DNA of 64,000 bases from Flavivirga abyssicola. Its GTDB lineage: Bacteria > Bacteroidota > Bacteroidia > Flavobacteriales > Flavobacteriaceae. The notes beneath the pieces are model-generated. The model had not been told where the DNA came from. It saw nothing but the letters and a program-made list of their open reading frames with translations, and did no database searches. The position numbers and the translations under genes were made by a program. Positions 43,458 to 53,099 of this stretch are shown here, piece by piece; position 1 is the first letter of the stretch, and each line of letters starts with the position of its first letter. The stretch covers positions 4,079,001 through 4,143,000 of the forward strand of contig NZ_CP141266.1 of NCBI RefSeq assembly GCF_030540775.2, written 5' to 3'.

Positions 43458-44234
43458 CTAATTTCGAGTAATTAATAAAAGTGTAGTGGTTATAAGAAAT
43501 GATGTAATTGTAATTAATGTACCAATTCTTGCATCACCAGAGGCTCCACTTATTGCAGAATTGTTGGGCTCAACATAAACATAATCATTTTGTGTTAAAT
43601 AATAAACGGGAGAATTAAAAACTTCTTTGTTTGTTAAGTCTATTCTAGTATACGTTTTTGTGCCATTAAAGTCTCTGACAACTAATATATTATCTCTCCT
43701 ACCTTTTATGGTTAAGTCTCCCGCCATGCCAAGAGCCTCAAGAATAGATATTCTTTCTCCAGAAACCGGATAAACACCAGGGCTATTAACCTCTCCGGCT
43801 ACAGTAACTCTAAAATTAAGAACCCGAAAAATAATTACAGGATCTTTTAGTAGATCGCCTTCAGCAAATTTTTTCTTGAAAAGTGCTTTTGCTTCTTCAA
43901 CAGTAAGGCCTAACAATTTTATTTTACCTAAAACCGGATAATCAATATTTCCTTCTATATCAATTAAATAATCTATCAATTCTCCTCCTTCTCCTCCTGA
44001 AGATTTAACTAAATTATATGGCTTTGTAACAGTTTGATCTAGAGTAGATACATAAACACTCACTACATCTCCAACTTTTAATTTGGCTGTAAAGGTGTCA
44101 GTATCTACAATAGTTTCAAAACTCTTGGCATTCTGAAAGTAAACTATATCCTGTTTTGATGCACACGAAGTTAAAAGCATACCAATTATCATGGTAGCAA
44201 TTATCATCTTACTTCGTATAAGTGGTCTATCCAT
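43458..44234 (-). CDS. Wza-like outer-membrane polysaccharide export lipoprotein
   Basis: A 258-residue lipoprotein. The signal peptide ends in the lipobox LLTSC with Cys24. Residues about 45-140 form the polysaccharide export domain (TAKLKVGDVVSVYVSTLDQ, YPVLGKIKLLGLTVEEAKALF) and about 145-235 the SLBB domain (VTVAGEVNSPGVYPVSGERISILEALG). A C-terminal hydrophobic segment (TLITITSFLITTTLLLI) probably acts as the membrane helix. It is ten bases upstream of wzc, consistent with the usual Wza-Wzc export pair. Confidence 0.93.
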   Translation of the reverse strand: MDRPLIRSKMIIATMIIGMLLTSCASKQDIVYFQNAKSFETIVDTDTFTAKLKVGDVVSVYVSTLDQTVTKPYNLVKSSGGEGGELIDYLIDIEGNIDYPVLGKIKLLGLTVEEAKALFKKKFAEGDLLKDPVIIFRVLNFRVTVAGEVNSPGVYPVSGERISILEALGMAGDLTIKGRRDNILVVRDFNGTKTYTRIDLTNKEVFNSPVYYLTQNDYVYVEPNNSAISGASGDARIGTLITITSFLITTTLLLITRN

Positions 44235-44277
44235 TTTTAATATTATTTGGGGAAAATAGTAAAATTAAAATTGATTA

Positions 44278-46218
44278 TTAAAGGTTTCCGTAATTTTTAT
44301 CAGCTCTGTTTTCTGATAATCCTTTAACTTTTTTATAAATCTGAACTCTTTTGTCAAAACGTTCGTAATCAGAATTGTTGGATTTATATTCTGGAATTAA
44401 TCGTTTCATTTTCATAACAATATTGTTATTTTGAAAACGATTAGTTATGCACAACTCTTCTATTTGTGCTTTAACTTTATCGTAATCTAATTCCCTGGTC
44501 TTACTGATCATTATCTTTTTATGGTACGTAGATAATGTGTTTTCGCCATTAGCTAATAGCTCTTCATATAGTTTTTCTCCTGGCCTTAATCCAGTAATTT
44601 TAATATCAATATCTTCTGGGAACCTTAAACCAGAAAGTTTTATCATATTCTTTGCTAGATCATAAATTTTAACAGACTCACCCATATCGAATATGAAAAT
44701 CTCTCCGCCTTTACCCATTGTTCCAGCTTCCAATACTAATTGAGAGGCTTCAGGGATAGTCATAAAATATCTGGTGATATCTTTGTGAGTTAAAGTAAGA
44801 GATTTACCACTTTCTATTTGTTTTTTAAATAATGGAATAACAGATCCGTTAGAGCCTAATACATTACCAAAACGCGTTGTGATAAATTTTGTTTTACTTT
44901 CTTTTTGAAGACAGCTAATATACATTTCTGCCATTCTTTTTGTTGCTCCCATAACACTTGTTGGATTAACAGCTTTGTCCGTGGAAACGAAAACAAATTT
45001 TTTCACATTATATCTAGACGCCGTATCCGCTAATAATTTAGTACCATTAACATTAATCTTAATAGCTTCATATGGTGATTCTTCCATTAAAGGAACATGT
45101 TTATATGCTGCGGCATGAAATACCATTGTAGGCTTGTGATTTTGAAAAATGGTATCTATTCTTAGACCATCTCGAATATCAGCTACAATAGCAGTGAAAT
45201 TATGTTTTCCATTTTGCTTTAAATCCTGCTGTACATCATAAAGTGCAGATTCAGCCTGATCAACCAAAATTAATTTCTTAACATTAAAATTAGAAAGTTG
45301 TTTAACCAATTCACTCCCTATAGACCCTGCCGCACCAGTAACAATAACCGTTTCTCCTGTAAATTCATTTATTAAATTAGGGTTGTTTATCTCAATTGGC
45401 GGTCTTCCCAGTAAGTCTTCTATTTGTACTTGTTTAATTTGTTTAACATTTAATTCGCCATTAATCCAACTTTCAATAGGCGGTATTTTAGTGATTTTTA
45501 TATCAAGATTCACTAGATTAATCAAGTTTTCTTTTTCTATATTTTTAGAAGCAATAATTAATTCATCTATTTGATTAGATTCTATATATTTATTATTAAT
45601 TTTTTCTTTTGAAAAAATAGAAATACCATTTATAGATTTACCTTTCTTTTTTGAATTATCATCAATGAATCCAACTACTTGAAACTTTGTAGTTACATTA
45701 CTTATCAAAGCGTTATAGGTAACAATTCCTGAGTCTCCTGTCCCATAAATCAATACCCTTTTTGAAGACATCAGTTTACATTTTAAATATTTGTAAGACA
45801 TTTTAAAAAGTAATCTGCTTGCACTTAGCACAACAAAACCTAGCAAAGCATGCATTACTACAATAGATAGTGGTATTGTAAATTCAGGAAGTATTTCAAG
45901 CATTCTGTTAACAGACACTACAGCTATACATATTAATGACATCACACTAACAGATTTAAATAAATTTACGACATCTGTAAATCCTGTATGCCTGATAACA
46001 CTTTTAAAAGACCCTATTAACAAAAAGCTAAAAGTAGCTACTATGGTTAGGAACGGTAATTGAATAAAAAACTGTTTTAAATCGAAATTTAATGTAAAAT
46101 TAAACCTAATTAAATATGCCATAAAAAATGTTGACAATACAATTGCCAAATCAATAGCTAAAACGAGCCATTTCGAAGCATATTTCTGAGAGAAATAGGA
46201 AAAGTAATTATTTATCAT
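44278..46218 (-). CDS. Membrane-bound CapD/WbpM-type UDP-sugar 4,6-dehydratase
   Basis: A 646-residue protein. Four N-terminal membrane helices (about 17-37, 52-70, 88-103 and 115-135) precede a CoA-binding-like Rossmann domain (about 153-245) and a catalytic SDR domain starting VTGAAGSIGSE (293-303). AAAYKHVPLMEESPYEA, STDKAVNPTSVMGATKR and TTRFGNVLGSNGSVIPLF match UDP-GlcNAc C6-dehydratases that lead to bacillosamine or QuiNAc-type sugars. It overlaps the upstream aminotransferase gene by four bases (ATGA), so the two probably act in sequence. Confidence 0.93.
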   Translation of the reverse strand: MINNYFSYFSQKYASKWLVLAIDLAIVLSTFFMAYLIRFNFTLNFDLKQFFIQLPFLTIVATFSFLLIGSFKSVIRHTGFTDVVNLFKSVSVMSLICIAVVSVNRMLEILPEFTIPLSIVVMHALLGFVVLSASRLLFKMSYKYLKCKLMSSKRVLIYGTGDSGIVTYNALISNVTTKFQVVGFIDDNSKKKGKSINGISIFSKEKINNKYIESNQIDELIIASKNIEKENLINLVNLDIKITKIPPIESWINGELNVKQIKQVQIEDLLGRPPIEINNPNLINEFTGETVIVTGAAGSIGSELVKQLSNFNVKKLILVDQAESALYDVQQDLKQNGKHNFTAIVADIRDGLRIDTIFQNHKPTMVFHAAAYKHVPLMEESPYEAIKINVNGTKLLADTASRYNVKKFVFVSTDKAVNPTSVMGATKRMAEMYISCLQKESKTKFITTRFGNVLGSNGSVIPLFKKQIESGKSLTLTHKDITRYFMTIPEASQLVLEAGTMGKGGEIFIFDMGESVKIYDLAKNMIKLSGLRFPEDIDIKITGLRPGEKLYEELLANGENTLSTYHKKIMISKTRELDYDKVKAQIEELCITNRFQNNNIVMKMKRLIPEYKSNNSDYERFDKRVQIYKKVKGLSENRADKNYGNL

Positions 46219-47345
46219 AAGTTGGGGGTTTTTAAAATATTATTAAGCACTCTATCTAAATCGTCTTGACTTAAATTAGATCCACTTGGTAAACAAAGGC
46301 CTTTATCAAAAAGATCTTCCGAAATTCCATTTGTAAAATGGAGACAGTCTTTAAATACTGGTTGCATATGCATTGGTTTCCATAGTGGTCTGGACTCGAT
46401 ATCATCTTTCAACAATGTGAGTCTTATTTGTTCACGAGTCTCAAAAGAGTCAGTTTTAATACAAGTAATCCATCTATTTGAAAAGAACCCTTGAGGTTCT
46501 TCTAAAAATTCGATAGTATTATATTGTGATAAATTCGCTTTATAAAAATCGAAATTTTTCCTTCTAGCTTTAACTCTATCATTAATCACTTCCATTTGTC
46601 CTCTACCAATACCTGCCAAAACGTTGCTCATTCTATAATTATAACCTATAGATGAATGCTCATAATGAGGCGCATTATCTCTTGCTTGGGTCGATAGAAA
46701 AACTGCTTTTTCTTTTAGGCTTTGTGTATTAGTAATCAAAGCGCCTCCTCCTGAGGTGGTTATTATTTTGTTACCATTAAATGACAATATTCCAATATCG
46801 GAAAGTGTAGCACAATTTTGATCAAAATAAGTACTACCTAATGCTTCAGCACTATCTTCTATTACTGGAATTTCATATTTTTCAGCAATAGCATTAATTT
46901 CATTTGCTTTATAAGGCATCCCATATAAATGCACTGCTATAATTGCTTTTGGTTTTTTATATTTTTCTATTCTATCTTTAATAGCTATTTCCAATAATTC
47001 TGGAGACATATTCCAAGTATCAGATTCACTATCTATAAAAATAGGTGTAGCTCCTTGATACAATATAGGATTTGCTGAAGCAGAAAAAGTAAAACTTTGA
47101 CATAATACTTCATCTCCTTTAGATACATGAAGCAATTGAAGTGCTAAATGAATAGCAGCTGTACCAGAACTTAAAGCAGCAACATGCTTGTCTTCACCTA
47201 AATAAGTTCTTATATCATTTTCAAAACCGTCAACATGAGGACCTAATGGAGCAATCCAATTAGTTTCGAAAGCTTCTGCTACAAACTTTTGCTCTGTCCC
47301 TCCCATGTGAGGTGATGATAAATATATTTTAGTTTTGGTCAACAT
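46215..47345 (-). CDS. DegT/DnrJ/EryC1/StrS-family sugar aminotransferase (PglE-like)
   Basis: A 376-residue PLP enzyme that aminates a keto-sugar. The pyridoxal lysine is Lys193 in SFNGNKIITTSGGG and Asp164 in IEDSAEALGS binds the pyridine nitrogen. IYLSSPHMGGTEQKFVAEAF and SGTAAIHLALQL resemble aminotransferases acting on UDP-4-keto-6-deoxy-HexNAc. Overlap with the downstream membrane dehydratase supports the pathway UDP-GlcNAc to UDP-4-keto to UDP-4-amino sugar. It is the first gene of the minus-strand export group. Confidence 0.92.
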   Translation of the reverse strand: MLTKTKIYLSSPHMGGTEQKFVAEAFETNWIAPLGPHVDGFENDIRTYLGEDKHVAALSSGTAAIHLALQLLHVSKGDEVLCQSFTFSASANPILYQGATPIFIDSESDTWNMSPELLEIAIKDRIEKYKKPKAIIAVHLYGMPYKANEINAIAEKYEIPVIEDSAEALGSTYFDQNCATLSDIGILSFNGNKIITTSGGGALITNTQSLKEKAVFLSTQARDNAPHYEHSSIGYNYRMSNVLAGIGRGQMEVINDRVKARRKNFDFYKANLSQYNTIEFLEEPQGFFSNRWITCIKTDSFETREQIRLTLLKDDIESRPLWKPMHMQPVFKDCLHFTNGISEDLFDKGLCLPSGSNLSQDDLDRVLNNILKTPNL

Positions 47346-48021
47346 TTATAAGTTTATAATTTCAGTTTATTGCATGAGATATGCGTACAACCTTTTACGG
47401 TTACACAATTAATTACATTTGCTATTTCTGAATGATTTCCCTCTTTATTCATAAAACAAAATTAATTACCAATTATTAGCTTAAATTAACCTTAGTATTA
47501 AGTGATTCTTAAAATATTTATTATTAACCTATTTAAATGGATTAATTGAGAGATTTTGAAAATATTTTATTTTTATCATTTATAATACAATTAAATTAAT
47601 CTGCTATTAATCAATTCAATTTGTGTTTTACGGTGTAAATTTAGTAATTGTTTTAAAGCAATACAGTTAGAATTAATTTAATTCGCTAAAAGAGTAATTA
47701 AAATCGGTTAACTACATCTACATTTTTAATTGAAGGCAAAAGTATGCATATCATCGATTCTATAACTTCAATTTTTGGTTTGAATAATTTGTTTAAAACC
47801 TATATATTTGTAAGTTTTTTAATACACATAAGAAAAATAGTTAAAAATGCAATTCTAAAGGAAGTCTATTAGTCGGATTTTTATACAGAGCTTTGTTTGG
47901 TCGTTTATTTTTACACATAGATGAATTTCATCGGGAAAAATGGGTATTGATATAATTAGTTGACCTGTTCCGTTTATTTTTTTAATATTTGCCTCGAATA
48001 AAATAAATCCTAAATCTAAAA
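47346..48021. other. Divergent promoter region of the polysaccharide locus
   Basis: A 676-base AT-rich gap between two divergent polysaccharide operons. The motif TTTTACGG occurs at 47392-47399 and again near 47634. A 42-codon frame (47744-47872, starting MHIIDSITSIFG) has no recognisable features and is not called. A promoter candidate for the plus-strand operon is given separately. The length suggests regulated or extended leaders. Confidence 0.55.
47960..47991 (+). promoter_or_regulatory. Candidate promoter for the plus-strand polysaccharide operon
   Basis: A TTG at 47960-47962 and TAATATTTG at 47983-47991 resemble a -33/-7 pair with one extra base relative to TAnnTTTG. It lies about 30 bases before the start of the epimerase gene. 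Confidence 0.35.
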
Positions 48022-49020
48022 ATGACCGAACAACAATTAAAAACTTTATCAGGAAAAAGAATCCTTATTACTGGAGGTGCGGGCTTTATTGGCTCTAACC
48101 TATGTGAAGCATTATTAGACCATAATATAGAGGTAGTTTGCTTAGATAATTTCTCGACAGGAAAACAAACTAATATAGCTCCATTTTTAAATAATGACAA
48201 TTTTAAATTAATTGAGGGAGATATTAGAAATCTTGATGATTGCCATAACGCATGTGCTGGTGTAAACTACGTATTGCATCAAGCGGCTTTGGGATCTGTA
48301 CCAAGATCTATAAATGATCCCATTACAACAAACGATGTAAATGTTTCTGGGTTTTTAAATATGCTAGTAGCTGCTAGAGATGCTAATGTAAAACGTTTTG
48401 TATATGCCGCCAGCTCTTCTACATATGGAGATCATGAGGCATTGCCTAAGGTTGAAGACACCATTGGAAAACCATTATCTCCTTATGCCATTACTAAATA
48501 CGTAAACGAATTATATGCAGAAATATTTTTTAGTACATATAAGTTAGATACTATTGGCTTACGTTATTTTAATGTGTTTGGCAAAAGACAAGACCCAAAT
48601 GGAGCTTATGCAGCTGTAATCCCAAAGTTTGTTCAACAATATATAAACCATGAATCACCTGTTATTAATGGCGATGGGAGTTATTCAAGAGACTTTACTT
48701 TTATTGATAATGTGGTTCAAATGAATATTAATGCATTAACTGTTAATAACAAAAATGCATTAAACACTGTGTACAATGTCGCTTATGGAGAACGAACTAC
48801 ATTAATTGAATTAGCGACTTTACTAAAAGAATATTTATCTGAATTTGATAGCATTATAGGTAATATTGAAATAAAGCACAGAGATAATAGAATTGGAGAT
48901 ATCCCTCACTCTTTAGCTTCTATTGATAAAGCAAAACAATTATTAAATTATGACCCGAAATACAATATTGACAGTGGTTTAAAAAAAGCTGTAAAATGGT
49001 ATTGGGAAAATTTAAAATAA
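48022..49020 (+). CDS. UDP-GlcNAc(A) 4-epimerase (WbpP/TviC-like)
   Basis: A 332-residue extended SDR. TGGAGFIG (residues 17-24) binds NAD, and Ser131-133, Tyr155 and Lys159 (SPYAITKY) form the catalytic site. HQAALGSVPRSINDP (86-100) is a strong mark of the WbpP/TviC/WbgU group that epimerises UDP-GlcNAc or its uronic acid at C4. The next gene encodes the matching dehydrogenase, 22 bases away, a pair also seen in Vi antigen synthesis. The probable product is UDP-GalNAc or UDP-GalNAcA. Confidence 0.92.
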   Translation: MTEQQLKTLSGKRILITGGAGFIGSNLCEALLDHNIEVVCLDNFSTGKQTNIAPFLNNDNFKLIEGDIRNLDDCHNACAGVNYVLHQAALGSVPRSINDPITTNDVNVSGFLNMLVAARDANVKRFVYAASSSTYGDHEALPKVEDTIGKPLSPYAITKYVNELYAEIFFSTYKLDTIGLRYFNVFGKRQDPNGAYAAVIPKFVQQYINHESPVINGDGSYSRDFTFIDNVVQMNINALTVNNKNALNTVYNVAYGERTTLIELATLLKEYLSEFDSIIGNIEIKHRDNRIGDIPHSLASIDKAKQLLNYDPKYNIDSGLKKAVKWYWENLK

Positions 49021-49042
49021 AGTTATATTATCAAAATAAAAA

Positions 49043-50323
49043 ATGAAGGATATTAAAATTGCCGTTATTGGATTGGGCTATGTAGGCTTACCATTGGCTA
49101 GACTTTTTGCAACGAAATACAATGTTGTTGGCTTTGATATTAATCAAAGTAGAATTAATGAATTATCTAAAGGAAATGATGCCACTCTTGAAGTAGATTC
49201 CGACACCTTAAAATCAGTTTTAAAAAATAATGCAGGTGAAGGTATAGGTTTGTTCTGCAGTGCCTCACTTGAAGATATAAAAGACTGTAATTATTATGTG
49301 ATTACTGTTCCTACGCCTATTGACAAAAACAATAGGCCAGATTTAACACCTCTTTATAAATCTAGTGAGACTGTAGCTAAGGTTTTAAAGAAAGGAGATA
49401 TCGTTATCTATGAATCAACAGTGTATCCTGGTGTGACAGAAGATGAATGTGTGCCAGTTCTTGAAAAAATAAGTGGTCTCACATTTAATAAAGATTTCTA
49501 TGCTGGTTATTCACCAGAAAGAATCAATCCTGGCGATAAATTACATACAGTTGACAAAATACTTAAGGTAACCGCTGGCTCTACACCCGAAATTGGTAAA
49601 AAGGTGGATGTTTTATACGCTAGCGTTATAACAGCTGGAACCCATTTAGCACCTACTATTAAAGTAGCTGAAGCCGCAAAAGTCATTGAAAACTCACAAC
49701 GCGATATAAACATCGCTTTTGTTAATGAACTGGCTAAGATTTTTAATTTAATGGATATCGATACACATTCAGTTCTAGAAGCAGCTGGAACTAAATGGAA
49801 TTTTTTACCATTTAAACCTGGATTAGTTGGAGGACATTGTATTGGTGTAGATCCCTATTATTTGGCACAGAAGGCACAAGAAGTTGGATATCATCCAGAA
49901 ATCATATTAGCTGGTCGTAGAGTAAATGATAGTATGGGACAATATGTCGCCTCTGAAATCATAAAAATAATGCTTCAGAATGATATACATATAAAAAACG
50001 CTAAAATATTAGCCCTTGGAATAACTTTCAAAGAAAATTGTCCTGATGTGAGAAATACTAAAGCTGTCGATGTAATAAGTCAATTAAAAAGTTATGGTAC
50101 TGATATTACGATATATGACCCTTGGGCTAACCCTCAAGAAGTTTTACATGAGTATGGTTTAGAAACCACAAAACAACTGCCAAAAGAAAAATTTGATACT
50201 ATTGTTTTGACAGTAGCTCATGATGAGTTTTTAAACGAAGACTTAAAATTATTATTAAAACCAAATGGAATTTTATATGATGTTAAAGGTGTGCTTAACG
50301 AAAATGTTGATGGCAGGTTGTAA
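49043..50323 (+). CDS. UDP-N-acetylhexosamine 6-dehydrogenase (WbpO/TviB-like)
   Basis: A 426-residue NAD-dependent dehydrogenase that oxidises C6 of a UDP-HexNAc to the uronic acid. IAVIGLGYVGLPLA (6-19) binds NAD, ITVPTPID is conserved, and Cys266 in LVGGHCIGVDPYYL is the catalytic thiol. YSPERINPGDKLHT resembles the TviB/WbpO/VipA subgroup rather than UDP-glucose dehydrogenases. It follows the 4-epimerase and is expected to provide an acidic sugar for the polysaccharide. Confidence 0.94.
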   Translation: MKDIKIAVIGLGYVGLPLARLFATKYNVVGFDINQSRINELSKGNDATLEVDSDTLKSVLKNNAGEGIGLFCSASLEDIKDCNYYVITVPTPIDKNNRPDLTPLYKSSETVAKVLKKGDIVIYESTVYPGVTEDECVPVLEKISGLTFNKDFYAGYSPERINPGDKLHTVDKILKVTAGSTPEIGKKVDVLYASVITAGTHLAPTIKVAEAAKVIENSQRDINIAFVNELAKIFNLMDIDTHSVLEAAGTKWNFLPFKPGLVGGHCIGVDPYYLAQKAQEVGYHPEIILAGRRVNDSMGQYVASEIIKIMLQNDIHIKNAKILALGITFKENCPDVRNTKAVDVISQLKSYGTDITIYDPWANPQEVLHEYGLETTKQLPKEKFDTIVLTVAHDEFLNEDLKLLLKPNGILYDVKGVLNENVDGRL

Positions 50324-50346
50324 TTTTTTAAAATAAATTATTTGAA

Positions 50347-51396
50347 ATGAAAATATTAATAACAGGAGGCGCAGGTTTTATAGGATCACATGTTATTAGA
50401 TTGTTTTTAACTAAATATCCTCAATACGAAATCTATAACTTAGACAAACTAACCTATGCTGGGAATTTAGAGAATTTAAAAGATTTAGAACACTTAGATA
50501 ATTACACCTTCATTAAAGGTGATATTACTGACGAAAATTATATAAATCAAATTTTTGATAAGTATAAATTTGATGCCATTATTCATTTGGCTGCAGAATC
50601 ACATGTTGATAGGTCAATTACAGCCCCTTTGTCATTTGCTAAAACAAATATTTTAGGCACTATGATTTTGCTAAATGCATTCAAAAATTTGTGGAAAGAT
50701 AATTGGGAGGGTAAATTGTTTTATCATGTTAGTACAGATGAAGTATATGGAACTTTAGGCATTGATGGATTATTTGAAGAATCTACTCCTTATGACCCTA
50801 ATTCTCCTTATTCAGCATCAAAAGCAAGTTCAGATCACTTTGTAAGAGCATACGGGGAAACATATAATTTACCTTATGTTATTTCCAATTGTTCAAATAA
50901 TTATGGGCCAAACCAATTCCCTGAAAAACTCATTCCTTTATTTATAAATAACATTATAAAGAATAAGCCTTTACCTGTTTATGGAGACGGTAATTATACT
51001 AGAGATTGGTTGTACGTAAAAGATCATGCAATAGCAATAGATTTAGTCTTTCACAAAGGAAAAAATGCCGAAACTTATAATATTGGAGGTTTTAATGAAT
51101 GGAAAAACTTAGATTTAGTAAAGTTACTTTGTGATGTTATGGATGAAAAATTAGATAGAAAACCTGGTAGTTCGCAAGAATTAATATCGTTTATAAAAGA
51201 TAGACCTGGTCATGATTTAAGATATGCTATCGATGCATCAAAAATTAACAATAATTTGGGATGGAGCCCTTCAGTGACCTTTGAGCAAGGCTTGTTGAAA
51301 ACTATAGATTGGTATTTAGAAAACTCAGAATGGTTACAAAATGTTACTTCTGGAAATTATCAATCCTATTACAACAAAATGTATTTACATAATTAG
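50347..51396 (+). CDS. rmlB: dTDP-glucose 4,6-dehydratase
   Basis: A 349-residue SDR converting dTDP-glucose to dTDP-4-keto-6-deoxyglucose. TGGAGFIGSH (6-15), the catalytic HVSTDEVYG (127-135, with Asp131 and Glu132), and YSASKAS (Tyr155, Lys159) are all present, as are NCSNNYGPNQFPEKLIPL and GDGNYTRDWLYV. It precedes rmlA by 24 bases. rmlC and rmlD are absent nearby; instead ketoisomerases follow, so the product flows to a 3-amino sugar rather than rhamnose. Confidence 0.97.
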   Translation: MKILITGGAGFIGSHVIRLFLTKYPQYEIYNLDKLTYAGNLENLKDLEHLDNYTFIKGDITDENYINQIFDKYKFDAIIHLAAESHVDRSITAPLSFAKTNILGTMILLNAFKNLWKDNWEGKLFYHVSTDEVYGTLGIDGLFEESTPYDPNSPYSASKASSDHFVRAYGETYNLPYVISNCSNNYGPNQFPEKLIPLFINNIIKNKPLPVYGDGNYTRDWLYVKDHAIAIDLVFHKGKNAETYNIGGFNEWKNLDLVKLLCDVMDEKLDRKPGSSQELISFIKDRPGHDLRYAIDASKINNNLGWSPSVTFEQGLLKTIDWYLENSEWLQNVTSGNYQSYYNKMYLHN

Positions 51397-51420
51397 TAAC
51401 AATACCAAAATAATAAAATT

Positions 51421-52284
51421 ATGAAAGGAATTATCTTAGCAGGAGGGTCGGGAACAAGATTATATCCCTTAACTATATCTGTAAGTAAGCAATTATTACC
51501 TATTTATGATAAACCGATGATATATTATCCATTATCTGTTTTAATGATTGCTGGGATAAGAGATATACTCATAATTACTACACCTCATGACCAAGAAGCA
51601 TTTAAAAAACTTTTAGGAGACGGCTCTCAAATAGGCTGTAATTTTGAATATGCTATACAACCAGAACCAAATGGACTTGCAGAGGCTTTTATAATTGGAG
51701 AAAGATTCATTGGAAATGATAAAGTTGCTCTTGTACTTGGTGACAATATTTTTTATGGAAATGGTTTTGGAAAGCTATTAAGAAGTAAGACCAATATAAA
51801 TGGGGCTTCAATATTTGCTTATCCTGTTAATGATCCTGAGCGCTATGGTGTAGTTGAATTTGATAAAAACGAGAAAGCCATTAGTATCGAGGAGAAACCA
51901 AAACATCCAAAATCTTCATACGCAGTACCTGGTTTATACTTTTATGATAATAAAGTGGTTGAATTTGCAAAAAAAGTAAAGCCTTCTCAAAGAGGAGAAA
52001 AAGAAATTACTACACTGAATCAAATGTATTTAGACCTCAACGAATTAGAAGTTGGAATCATGACTAGAGGTATGGCATGGTTAGATACTGGTACTGTAGA
52101 TGCTATGGATAGTGCTACTGAATTTGTAAGGGTTATGGAAAAACGAACAGACAAAAAAGTTGCTTGTATAGAAGAAATAGCATACTTGCATGGGTATATA
52201 AATAAAGAGCAAGCCATAGAAGTGTCAAAAAAATATGGGAAAAGTGGTTACGGAAGGTATATTCAAAAAATAGTAAATTCATAA
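51421..52284 (+). CDS. rmlA: Glucose-1-phosphate thymidylyltransferase
   Basis: A 287-residue nucleotidyltransferase making dTDP-glucose. The signature [12 protein letters not shown] (7-18) binds the nucleotide, followed by [25 protein letters not shown] and the C-terminal [10 protein letters not shown]. Feedback by dTDP-sugars is typical of the family. Its stop codon overlaps the next start as TAATG, indicating translational coupling to the ketoisomerase. Confidence 0.97.
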   Translation: MKGIILAGGSGTRLYPLTISVSKQLLPIYDKPMIYYPLSVLMIAGIRDILIITTPHDQEAFKKLLGDGSQIGCNFEYAIQPEPNGLAEAFIIGERFIGNDKVALVLGDNIFYGNGFGKLLRSKTNINGASIFAYPVNDPERYGVVEFDKNEKAISIEEKPKHPKSSYAVPGLYFYDNKVVEFAKKVKPSQRGEKEITTLNQMYLDLNELEVGIMTRGMAWLDTGTVDAMDSATEFVRVMEKRTDKKVACIEEIAYLHGYINKEQAIEVSKKYGKSGYGRYIQKIVNS

Positions 52285-52694
52285 TGAATCAGGTCAAAAA
52301 AATTGATTTACCAAAAATATTAGATAAACGAGGCAATTTAAGCTTTTTTGAAAGTAGTAATCAAATTCCATTTGATATAAAAAGGACCTATTGGATATAT
52401 GATGTACCAGGTGGAGAAATTAGAGGTAGTCATGCTTTTAAGGAATCTACAGAATTTATCATTGCTCTCTCTGGTAGTTTTGATGTTGTACTCAATGATG
52501 GAGTTGAAGAAAAAAAATTTAGTTTAAATAGATCTTATTATGGACTTTATGTTCCAAACTTATTATGGAGAAGGCTTGAAAACTTTTCAACTAACTCTCT
52601 AGCTCTTATTGTATCTTCTATGGAGTATAATGAAAAAGATTATATAAGAGATTTTAACGATTTTAAAATTATTAGAAATGAAGCTCAAAAATAA
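52284..52694 (+). CDS. FdtA/WxcM-like sugar 3,4-ketoisomerase, first copy (altered site)
   Basis: A 136-residue cupin. Members isomerise dTDP-4-keto-6-deoxyglucose to the 3-keto form. Its core RGSHAFKESTEFII corresponds to the RGxHAH motif of FdtA, but the second histidine of the pair is Phe52 while His50 remains. SGSFDVVLNDG and YGLYVPNLLWRRLENFS are family-typical. A complete homologue follows immediately with a 17-base overlap. The altered site suggests another specificity, a non-catalytic partner, or loss of activity. Confidence 0.85.
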   Translation: MNQVKKIDLPKILDKRGNLSFFESSNQIPFDIKRTYWIYDVPGGEIRGSHAFKESTEFIIALSGSFDVVLNDGVEEKKFSLNRSYYGLYVPNLLWRRLENFSTNSLALIVSSMEYNEKDYIRDFNDFKIIRNEAQK

Positions 52695-53097
52695 TACAGT
52701 TTATGATTGCTCCGTAATAGATGTTTCCAAAATTCATAATAGTGCAGGAAATATAACAGTAATAGAAAACAGCCATAATATCCCTTTTAATGTTAACCGC
52801 TTATATTATTTATATGATGTCCCAAGTGGAGAAGCAAGAGGAGGGCATGCACATTATGAACTGGAACAATTTATAGTAGCTGCTAGTGGGAGTTTTGATG
52901 TTATTCTAGATGATGGACTAAATAGAAAAAGAGTATCTCTTAATAGACCTAATTTAGCACTTCATGTAGTGCCAGGTTTATGGAGAGAACTAGATAACTT
53001 TTCTTCTGGATCTATATGCATGGTATTGGCATCACACACTTATGATGAAAATGATTATATAAGAGATTACAATAAGTTTTTAAAATATCGAAATTAG
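52678..53097 (+). CDS. FdtA/WxcM-like sugar 3,4-ketoisomerase, second copy
   Basis: A 139-residue cupin that retains the complete motif RGGHAHYELEQFIV with His57 and His59, followed by SGSFDVILDDG and LALHVVPGLWRELDNFS. It is the better candidate for the active dTDP-4-keto-6-deoxyglucose 3,4-ketoisomerase of a dTDP-3-amino sugar pathway such as Fuc3NAc or Qui3NAc. It is a tandem paralogue of the preceding gene, presumably by duplication, and is followed two bases later by a DegT-like gene. Confidence 0.9.
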   Translation: MKLKNNTVYDCSVIDVSKIHNSAGNITVIENSHNIPFNVNRLYYLYDVPSGEARGGHAHYELEQFIVAASGSFDVILDDGLNRKRVSLNRPNLALHVVPGLWRELDNFSSGSICMVLASHTYDENDYIRDYNKFLKYRN

Positions 53098-53099
53098 AA

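Noticed and set aside
47744-47872. 42-codon frame in the polysaccharide control region
   Set aside because: No ribosome-binding context, family or coding bias visible; chance frame in AT-rich DNA is more likely.
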